A stretch of 64,000 bases of DNA from Metridium senile (taxonomy: Eukaryota; Cnidaria; Anthozoa; Actiniaria; Metridiidae), in contig OX459101.1 of assembly GCA_949775045.1 (NCBI GenBank), positions 197,501 through 261,500 of the forward strand, read 5' to 3'. The notes under the pieces were generated by a model, which made no database searches, was not told where the DNA came from, and saw only the letters and a list, made by a program, of their open reading frames with translations. The translations under genes and the position numbers were made by a program. Positions 48,701 through 60,700 of the stretch are shown here, one piece after another; the first letter of the stretch is position 1; each line of letters begins with the position of its first letter.

Positions 48701-51700
48701 GATTTCAAAGCTTTATCGTCTTCATTACAAACATTTTTCTCAACATTGTCACACTTACTGTCACAGTAATCGTCACGCGAGGGTATGTCTTTGTCTTGCA
48801 GCGACAACGTTTCTTTGTGAACATGAACTTCGCTGTTATCTCCACGTTTATTGTCGTCAAGCTTGTCACGGTTGATGTCACGCATAATGTCTTGATGTTT
48901 AAGTTTACGCTTATCATCATGAATATCATGAGCGTTGTCACGCTTGGTGTCATGTCGATTGTCACGGATTTTCTCAACAGGAACAAGGATTTCTACATCA
49001 CCAACAAAAAATGCTGTTGTCTCTTTACCTTCAAGATTTGGTGATCCAGGTGAAGAATGTACAAATGTGACTGATCTTTGCTGACTTGAAGTTTGCTTAT
49101 TTCGTTTTTTCTTTGATTTCTTGTTAACACTTGGATCATTTTCTTTCCTTCTGGTACTATTATTACCTATTTTATTCGATCTTTTTTCTTGCTTTTTCAG
49201 TTCTTCTGATATATTTAATGGTGATGGTTTTGAAGTTATGCTTTCCTGGTTTAAAGTTTTACTTTGTTGCTTGTTGACTTTTTCTCCATCTTTTTGTACG
49301 GTATTCGATGTTACGCTTATTTGGTTCGAAGACTTAGTTTGTTGCTTGTCGACTTTTTCTTTATCTTTTTGTATTGTACTTGTATCTATACTTGCCGTTG
49401 CTGCAATAGTTTTGGGATTGTTGTCGCCTCTCTGTCCGGTGGCCTCAGGTTTAAGCAGATTTCCTCGTGAATTAGAAATATTATTCTCCTTGCTTGCTTG
49501 AAAAGATGGTTGTGTTCTAGATGCATTCCAATTCTTATTTCTTTCAGATTCTCTAAAGTTGTTTCCTTTGCTGTTATTGACAAATTTTTTATCACTGTTT
49601 GTTTTCCTTGACGAATACTTTCCACTAGATTTCTCTTTCTTATAGCCGCCCTTGTACGTGTCCCCTTTCATGTGCTTTGAACGTGGTTTCTCGGTTCTGG
49701 TACTTGTAAAATCATCAATACCAACACTAACTGGGAACACGTTGTTAACTTTCAAAACAAACTGTTCTGAATGATCAGAGTTCATTATCTCACTGTCCCA
49801 GTTTTCACTTTCTTCCCCTTTGGATGACTCAATAGAACTGTCTTGGGAATTCCCAGGTTTACTGCTCTCTTGATCAATTTCTTTGTTATCTTCAATATTC
49901 CTAGTTTTATTGGCATTATAGATCATTCCACGGATCTCGTCAGAAGAAGAAGTTAGAGCGTAGTCCATAGGACGTTGTTCGAATGCTTGAGAAGAGCTCA
50001 CATATCTTGCTTTTACGACAGAATTGCATGAAGTGGACGTACCCCTATTTTCATCTGTGTAGGCTAAATGCTTTGCTCCTTCATTTATTACAGGAACCAA
50101 CTCATTTGAAACGGCAGTTCCAGTTTTGTGAATCCTTTCCAACGAGGCATGGTGCATCGATGATTCTTTGCTGTTTTGAGAAACTAACCCATTTGAAACA
50201 CCAGTACCAGTTTCGCTGATAATGTCTGTACAAGGAGAATTTGGTGTTTCATTGTTGTTTTCAGGAGGCAAACTATTTGAAGCTGCAGTATTAGCATGAC
50301 TGTTGTTCTTCATACTGGACAAATGCTTTGAAGTTTCAATGTTCTCTGACAAGCCATTAGAATCTGCAGTTCCATTTTGTTTTGCAAGATGTAGACAATA
50401 TCCCAATGCCTTTTCATTCTGAAGTCCAATACCACAGAATTGACTGGTGAAATGTTTAGCCACCTTGCGGTCTATTCCAATGTCTTTCAAGACTTTCCAA
50501 AATTCCATAAAAGATGAGCAGTTTTGAAAGACTGTCTTTAGGACATCGTAAGTCATTCCTTCTTTGATCAGTGTTTTGATGCTCATGTTTCTACTGCAAG
50601 CATCAAGAGAAGTCATCTTTTCTGTAAAGATATACAAAAAACGTGGTTTTAATAAATAGAAATAATTAAGACAATATAAATAAGACAAGAAATTAAATGT
50701 AGATACATGTAGGTTGAAATACAGGATATAATAAATTTTCAGTTGTATACTATACAACTTTTTGTCATACGTTTTTTTACATGAGCCTTTGGCTCGGATG
50801 TAAGGGCGACCTTATCCCATGTAATGACTTAATAAATTGATTGATTGATTGATTGTTTGATTGATTGATTGAAACTATCAATCATCATAATCACAGTCTG
50901 AATTGTCATCATCATAACTGACAAAGTCATCATATTGTCATCATCATCATTATCATCGTCAACAGGACTTTATACTGACAGTTTTTGCATTGTTATCATC
51001 ATCATCAACATTATCCAAGTCAATATATGTCCTTTTCATCAATTGTATATTATCAATTATCAGACTCGATCATCAGCATCATCATCACTGTCATAGTCAC
51101 AAACCAAGTCATTGTTTTTGTCATCATCATCAACATTGTCATCGTCACTGTCATAGTCATTGTCTAAGTCCACATATTTGTCATCTTCAACATCATCATC
51201 CTTGTCATCATTATCATCATAAGACCTTGTATGTTAAAATGTCATATTAAAATGTTATACCTTCTAGTATCTTTTGCTGTATTTTACGAGATGACTGAGA
51301 AATGTAGTATGCAATTCTATTGAAGAAAAAAGACACCATCAATTTCAACAATATCTCAATTACTAACAAGGTATTGTTTCTTTTGTATTTGATGTTTTTT
51401 AGGTTGTTCTGGTGGGGTGATAATGACTAAATAGCCATATTATAATATCAAAAAACTATTACTGAGTTAGTAACTTTCCTTTTTCATGGTTTAAGGTAGT
51501 ACCGGATACTTGGATTTCTTCAATGAATTTTTTTATAAATCCTGTCATTTATAGATCATTGTTAGGTAAGTCAAAAAACGTGAAAAAAAATTGGGGTCAC
51601 CGTATTGGTTATAGAGTTATAAGATATAGTAAAAGTAGGTTTTTGCAATAATTTGCGGTGATTTGCTCAAAAGTACCTATTCAAAGCAGTCAAGAGAATG

Positions 51701-54700
51701 CGAACGTATTCTGCTAGGAAAAGCATAATATTATATCAAACGATGGATCTAAGGGTTATCTAACATTTCCTGTCATAAAAATCATTGAATCATTTCCAAA
51801 TATGGGTATAAGTGAGCCATAGAAGCACAATTATACGCCAATTACGCACACTACATGTGTATAGAGTGGTACCACTTGTAAAATTTCAGAAAATCCAATC
51901 AATGAATAATTTAGTTTTTATTCTAAATCGTAAGAGTAGTAAATGCAGTCTTGAATAAAAAGAAAAAAAATGGGGGTCCCCGTACTAATAGGCGAGTTAT
52001 AAGCGACCAAATCCATTTTTTTTGTTAAAAAAACACGGCAACGGTCCGCGCGGGACTGGGTTCTAGTACTTTAAACATCTGCTTGAAACTTGTAAAATTA
52101 TCCTTGTTATCTCCAGAAACCCTAAAACCTATTTTGTATTAGTTTTACGACTAAAGACGTCAAAATCATATTTTATCTATTCATTTTTACAAAGTTGTAA
52201 ATTTGTTGTTTTGAGACAAAACAGCGACCTTGTCAGGTAGTGGAAATCTGAGCATGTTTCGAAAAATGTCCCATTTTACCTCCAAAGTTGCATGAAATGA
52301 CATAATACTTTCTTAAGTTATAGATAAGGATTCAAATTAAAATATTATTTAGATAAATTTTCAAAAAAACGCAAATAAATGATGGAAAACGAGATGCGCG
52401 AAATAGATGCGCAGTAGCAAGTATCCGGTACTACCTTAAGTGTTTTTGTTCTACAATGTTCTATAACTATTAGTACTTTTGTAAATGCAAATTAATTAAC
52501 TTGGTATTTATGTGTGAGTAAATAAAGAGCTTGAATTTGAAAAAATAATACATGTTATAATATTGATAATCTATAATTTGCAACACCGTAAAATATGTTG
52601 ACTTAACGCTAAACATCAGTAAAGCTAAGTCAACGTTAACATTTTTTTACAGTGTTCCAAATTTGATTATATTCCCTATTACCAAATATTACCAAATTTG
52701 TTTATATCAAACACATTTCTCGTTCCCAGAGCACGCGTAACTTTTGGCTGGCAAAGTATCATTCTTTGCTCAGGCCAAAAGTTACACGGGCTCTGGATCA
52801 AGATTGTATAAAACACCTATACTAGTTTGCTGGCTAGTTTCCATCCATAGAAATAATCTGACACATACCTCTCTTTTGTAGTGCTTATGTTCATCAGATG
52901 TAACACATCCTTGAGAGAGGTCTGGGTGAAGATTTTGATCATTGCCTTTACATCTCCCATTGCACGATGACGCCCTACAAACAACACAGCTAATTAGCAA
53001 CATAATAGTACATTTAGTAACATTATAGTGCATTTAGAAGTATGAAAGAGAACTTGAAGACTGATACCAAGGTGATTACAACAGGCACAAAAAAAAGTTG
53101 TTCCATGACCAGCATCACGCGACAGATAAGTATCTTTTTGAATTACACATAGCATTGATAGTAAATACTCCAGTTTCATGTTATCTGAATGAAACCTTTA
53201 TTTAGCTCAATTTCAGAGTAGTCCCTTCAGATAAATTATTAGCTGGTATCAATGGGAAACCGCTGTACTATATGACAAAAGGTACATTTGCACAAGGATA
53301 GCCTCAATTCAAAGTAGATTCAATTATGTTTTCAATTGTTAAACGGCAATATTTTCTTGCTTTGCTAGGAATCTATGAATATTTTAACGACAAATAAAGG
53401 CCTCCTCTGTGCTGCAAATGTGCCATTTGTCAAATAGTGCAGTGGTACCAGGTAACATGAAGCTGGACAATTACTGTACCTTTGATGGTATGGGTGGGGA
53501 AAAACTTGCTAAAGAGCCCATCAATTGAAATTCTTGTGTTCTGTAAAACTGGGTTTCCCCCATCTTGGAGCTGGAAAATTTAAACAATTGAACATTAAAA
53601 ATGTCTTCTATAAAATACTAAGATTTACAAATCATTATATCTATATCATACTTATTATCCTTCTATTTACTAAATTGTCATATTTTGCTACTCACCTCTT
53701 TGCAAAACAGAAAACTATCTGCAAAATGTATGTTATTGTCAGAAAACTTCTCATAAGGAAACCCATTTTTTTCCAAGTTAGAGAAGAGTATTAAGAAATC
53801 AAACTGGTAGCCTCCATGTGCACAGAGAACTACAAAAGAACAAAAGCATCTTATTTATTAGTAAAAACAGAAAATCTGCATACCATCTCTATAATTATAA
53901 TCTATTTTGTCAACATCATCATAGTCATTAACTAAAAATAATCATCATTGCAACATCATCTCAAATCGCAACAGCAATTCACCACTCGCAAAAGCAGCTC
54001 GCAACAGCAATGTTCAATTTGCAACAGCAACTCGCAACAACAATTTGTCACAATTTGCAACAACCGCAATTTGTAACAGCAATTTGCAACATCAACTAAG
54101 AACTGTAGTTTGCAACAGCAATTTGCAACAGCAACTCGCAACTCGCAACCCCAATGTGTAATTGTTAAATAACAATCAATCATTATCACCATCATAAAAA
54201 CCACCACTACAATCATCATTATAATCATCACCAGTATCATAGTCACACAGGTTGTGCATCTTGTTAAAGATCTGATATGATCATCTAAGATCTTATTAAG
54301 ACCTTGGCAAGGGAATTTTTTTCATCATAACCACTACCACTATCATAATCACTACCATTATTATCATCACAGCAATCATCATGATCACAACCATAATCAT
54401 AACAATCATTAGAGCGAAAACACTTAAACCATGAAATAAACACAAAATAGTTACTATTACTAATAGTTTCTATTTAGTGACTATTTAGTCAGTACCACTC
54501 AACCAGAAACATCAAATACAAAAGGAAACAATACCTAATTACAACTTTACTTGTCTTTGTTAGTGGCCCATAGGGGCTGCATGTTTATATGAAGGCGAGT
54601 TGTCCCTGCTAGCCAGGATAACTCTATTGTTTTGTGTCCCCAGGGGAATATAACACAATAGAGTTATCCCGGCTAGTAGGGACAACTCACCTTCATATAA

Positions 54701-57700
54701 ACAGCCTCTAAGTCACCAAATAAGAACTATTTCACAGTAGCACTTTGATTTGATTTCATGGATATAGTGTTAGCGCTCTATCACTTCCATTATTTTATGT
54801 CCTTCAATAAACGAAGTTCTAGAAACAGCCATTGTTATAAATTGTATAAGCCTTCGTGCAGAACAAACATTATGAAATACTCTTTTTGGCACAGGCATAT
54901 AGACAAATGGAACAGTTTACCTGAAACTGTAGTTTACCTTGATAAACTTTATTCCTTTAAGAAAGGCCTTAAGGAAATCTTACATGTTTAAATATTTATG
55001 AACTCTGAACAATTTTTATACATTTATAAATTTTTAATAATATTTATATACAGCCGGTCTTGTAAATGTTGTCCGCCTGGAGGGGACACGTCCAATATAT
55101 GTATTGGAGGTGTCTATTTCGGGTGGACGGCTTTTGCAAGATAGGCTGTATATGTATAAATATATATTTGATTTCATGTTTTAATGTCATTGTATTGTGT
55201 AAATGTTGAGAATAGTATTTGAGGGGTATGTTAATTTATGAGAATTAAGTTTCTCTCTCACATAACACTTTTTGATATGTATTTATTTACTTATTTAATA
55301 AAGTTGTAAATTATCATGCATGCTTATCATCACCATCATCATTATTACAATCATCATCATTTTACCTGGAAAATAGTTAGCTTGATTCTTTTCATTGGCC
55401 AACATCACCATGTCCTTGACCCATTCCAGGAACTTATCAACTACTTTGTCAATAGATGGTTTGCCGTTGAGATCATCTTTGGTAATACCACATTCATTAA
55501 GGGCTAATACAGGAGAAGAAATATTTGTATTAAAACATAGCAATCATTTGATATTGATAGCATAATAGCCTTTTAGAGTTCATATCGCACATTGGTGAAA
55601 CTAAACTAAATATGTGTTGTATAATATATTGTACTATTTTATATAAGCTTGTGGATATCACTAGAGCAGAACAGTGAGAACAAAGCTAATATAAATATGT
55701 ATTGTCTAATTGTTCTATTTTGTACAAACATGTGGATATCATTCGAGCAGAACAGTTTAAACCAAACTAAAATTGTATTGTCTAATTAGAATAGTATTAT
55801 GTACAAACTATTGGATACAGTGAGCACAAATATAACTGTGTATTGTCTAATTGTGGATATCATTCAAGCACAATGTGACTATTGTATTCTTCATTGTATT
55901 GGTTCATGCCGGGAGCCGTGTTTTAATGCCAATAACATACATTTATTTGTGAAATGTCCTAAAAATTTCAAAAATTAATATCCTCAACAGTTTAAAGGCA
56001 TTCTGTTTGAAAATTTAATATAAAGTATATATGAGAAAATATATTTTTAGCAATTGTTCAATCTGGCAAAGACTGGGGCTGGGTTCTGCCAAACGGAGCA
56101 TTACTGTCAGAGATGGTTGAATGATTTTCAGAGAATTGTTCTTCAAAACCTCTGATAAAATATCAATTAAAAATGCCAGAAAGCAATTCAATTTAACTTA
56201 ATAGTTTGGCTAGGGTAGAGAATACCCGTCCACAACGAACATGTATATTTTTACTGCTACCGCAGTCCGCCAGTTAAACACAGGAAACCCAACCCACAAT
56301 ACTTAATATGCAGTCAGTAAATACCCAACTGATCAACACAACATGAACATATGTATTTTTATTGCTACCGCAGTCCGCAGTCCGCCAGTTAAACACAGGA
56401 AACCCAACCCACAATACTTAATATGCAGTCAGTAAATACCCAACTGATCAACACAAGATGAACATATGTATTTTTATTGCTACCGCAGTCCGCAGTCCGC
56501 CAGTTAAACACAAAAATTTCTATTTCAGGGTTAAATGCCCCCTTCACTCTAATAAACCTTTTACTCATGTATTAGTTTTATAACAAGTTTTAAAAATTGA
56601 AGTTTTCGCCAAGTTAATTGCCAAGTTACGAAAGCGCTTTATATTATTGAACATTTTATGGCGAGTTTATTGTCGATTGTAGACATGATAGTGATTACGC
56701 AAATTAGCGTCGGAACACAACACGTTCAATCATGTGTATCAGTATGCTTACCTAAAAGGAAACATACTCTTTTTCATTATCTACAACTAATTACAGGAAC
56801 AAATAAAGACCCTTTGTATTGTCTTTCCTTACAATCAACGGCTCCCAATCAACCTAATATGCTTTATTTCGATCCTATTACGTGTAAACATTAAACTTAT
56901 TTTACACATCAAACATAATCCCGAGTTTACACAGTTACAGTGAAGTCATTTAACCCGTGAAATAGATATTACACTAATACACCTTAGCAGTCTATAATTT
57001 CATCGTTTTCTTTTGAGTTTATTTCACTATTACACTTTAACAAGCAATTTCTATTTCACGGCTTAAATGCCTTCACTCTATGCGTCTTGTTTAAAATTTG
57101 ACCTAAGCGCTTTCTTTTTATTCCATACACACTTTTTTAAACCAAAACCCACACAAACTGATCTATCATATTAGCGAAGCGTTTCTCGTATTTCTGATCT
57201 TTTGCTTTTCGCACAATAACAAAGCGTCATGTTTTGCTTTCTACACATTAGCTTAGCGTTTCTTTTATGATTAACACACTGCAAACACCATATTCTATAA
57301 AGCGTTTTATTTTATTCCAAGCAAACGTTTAGCTAAACCATAACATTTGGCATTCAAACAACTTGATTGCAACACTAGTCTGTTATTTAATAGGTTTTAT
57401 GAATGTATAAAATAAAACTTCACTCTTCTACGTCCATTATAAATTTATTGTCAACTTTTAACAGTTTTTTCACTTCCCTGCAGATGCCTCTACCAGCCAA
57501 AACCTTGGCAACTTTACTATAAATTTCTAATCAACGTCGAAGAGTCAAGTTTTATTTACGAACTTCATTGCAATATCTAACAGCGGAGACTGTCAATTAT
57601 CTCGTCTTACATAAAATAACTTTCATTATTTACAACAATATAATTTTTTCACATCGCATAGAAAACACTCAAATAAATCATCTTCTTTGTGCATATACCT

Positions 57701-60700
57701 CCACAAAAACTCAGCAAGATGCGATGAAAACATGTCTTTCTTCACTCCAAACCTTGGTAGTTTCACTTTCGCTTGCCGCCAATGACCCTCGATTCTATTT
57801 GTATGCTCACCGGCTTCATTAACAAACTCCTTAGAGTGGTTCACAGTACTGTGTTGATAGCCATGTTTCTCGAGATTACAATAAGCTTTCCAACAATCTG
57901 ATATTATTAGTGTACCAGGCTCTATCCACTCCTTAATGATTGGTAGCAAAGTATTCTCATCCCGTTTGTCTACAGCAACCATAAAAGACTTCCTACTCTC
58001 ATTTTCAATTCCACCAAAAACCCATTGACCTTCCACCCTATGGCCCCTGTGATACTTTCTTTTACCAAATTTACTCTCGTCAATTTGCACTACTTTCCCT
58101 TCTCCCCCTAACTTAACGCTCTGATTTTCAAGAGTAACCTCACAAGTTTCTCGACAAAACATATCCCAATCAACAGCAGTGTTACTACAAATTCCGAGTT
58201 CATGCTTAATCTGTGCTTGTTCCAGATCTTGACACCACCAGTAAGTGAACTTTATGATCTCCTCCATTGTCATATTGCTTTTTTGAAACCAACTTTTTGT
58301 CCTAATTGATTTCTCCACCTTGTGTCTTTTACTGTTTCTTTGCAGTCGACATTCCCATTTGTAGCCATCAGATCGGTCATTGCACTTAGTTAACTTCATC
58401 TCAGAGCCACACAAAGTGCATACTTGATTCGATGCAATCAGTCCTTCATCCATTAACCACTTGATCATCAGTTCCTTGTCGTTAAGATAATGTAGCAGCT
58501 CGTCATATCTCCATCGTCTATGTTCCTTGTTTCGTCCGTAACTTCCTTCTGACGAACCACATTGCGTTGAACAACTTTTCTTTTCCACATCATTTGATAC
58601 TTGGCAACTTTTATGTAATTTAAAAGATCTTTTGCTACCAATTACGACTTGTACCCCTTTCTCATTCATGTTCGTTCTCAAAACAAGGGCATCTAATCAC
58701 GCCTCAAATCATTCATCCTTTTTAATCGGCACAGTTCCTTCGGATTACTTAATTCGCATATCCAATTAATGCTATTGTTTTCTTACTACTACAGTTTCTA
58801 AAGACTTTCCACTTACATTGTGAACAGTTTAGCCACAACCATTGTTACGAATAAAGACAACCGACTGCGCACTCTTGGCGGATAATTGGCGCATATGAAT
58901 AATAGGAAACGCATTGTTTTTTACTACTACATTTCTAAACGCTTTGCACCTTGAAACTCATAGTCATAGTGCGGTTACTTTGGTTATTCCCCAGGGAGTA
59001 TCCTGTGCGTTCGTTCAATGCAACTAAACTGCCTTCACTCATTTCTTACTGAGACTTCAACTCGTAAACAACTACCTCTGCTTAAATCATGTACGCGCTA
59101 TCGAAACTCAACAAACAAAACGAGCAAACTTGGATCAATCTTCAAAAGAGATTGAACACAGTTCAATTCGAATATAAAGACCTCTTCGAGTCCAAAGAAG
59201 TCCACAGCTTTATAAACAACAAATCCATCTCTGTGGGAAGCTGCATTGGGTATTTTATACCATCATTGTTGACAACAACTTCATACCTCCTGGCCTGCAA
59301 TCAAGCATGTATCCAAACTACAACACATCAGCAGAACCTTAACATATACACCATCTTCGTCGGTTATCCTGGCACAGGTAAGTCTTTATGTCAAAACAAT
59401 ACTTCTCATCAAACAAATCACTGAATTTTTTCGTTATCTTTATTAATTTCAGGCAAGTCTTCTGCAATTCAGTATGCTGCTCAAGAGCCTCTGGACGACA
59501 TTGAAATGACCAACACCATCATACATAAAACAACCTCTTCTGGTCTTGTCAAGCCTCTCGCTACCAATAAGAAAGGACTCATCCTATCGCCGGAGGTATT
59601 TGACGTCCTCTACAAACTTTTAAAGTCTGACGAGGACAATGGAACAGGAGACGTCCAGCTACTCTGCAAAATGTTCTCTGGGGAGAAATGCTCTTACCAT
59701 TTTTCCACAGAAAACTGTCGTATTATCGACAAAAACACACCATTTTGCATTTTAGGCTCCACCCAACTGACCAATGCCGCCAAACTGATTGCAAAGATGG
59801 ACCAAGGCCACGGGCTTGTCGATCGATTATTGATTGCAACTCCCTTGGCCTTAAGACCCACCCTTACAGAGATGGAGGCCGCACAAGACCAACTCAGCAC
59901 AGAAGTCGTCAATGGTTTTACCGAATATTTTCTGCGTGTTGCATCACTAGATGACCAAACAGTCTACAGCTTCGATGCCAACGGAAAGAGACTTCTTCGC
60001 GACTCTATGACCACGTTCATGCGGTAGCACTTGAATATATAGATTGAATGCATCGTTCTGAAAAGCTTATACAATTCATAGTTAACCATAAGGCATTGCG
60101 ATCACTACGGGACTGCGGACTGCGGTAGCACTTGAATATATAGATTGAATGTGTCGTTCTCAAAAGCTTATACAATTCATAGTTAACCATAAGGCTTTGC
60201 GTTCACTACGGGACTGCGGACTGCGGTAGCACTTGAATATATAGATTGAATGTGTCGTTCTCAAAAGCTTATACAATTCACAGTTAACCATAAGGCTTTG
60301 CGTTCACTACGGGACTGCGGACTGCGGTAGCACTTGAATATATAGATTGAATGCATCGTTCTCAGAAGCTTATACAATTCATAGTTAACCATAAGGCATT
60401 GGGATCACTACGGGACTGCGGACTGCGGTAGCACTTGAATATATAGATTGAATGTGTCGTTCTCAAAAGCTTATACAATTCACAGTTAACCATAAGGCTT
60501 TGCGTTCACTACGGGACTGCGGACTGCGGTAGCACTTGAATATATAGATTGAATGCATCGTTCTCAGAAGCTTATACAATTCATAGTTAACCATAAGGCT
60601 TTGCGATCACTACGGGACTGCGGACTGCGGTAGCACTTGAATATATAGATTGAATGTGTCGTTCTCAAAAGCTTATACAATTCACAGTTAACCATAAGGC

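Noticed and set aside
48553..49044. 163-codon plus-strand frame within the exonuclease tail
   Set aside because: Antisense shadow of the large minus-strand exon. It is rich in hydrophobic residues only because the sense strand is Asp/Lys/His-rich.
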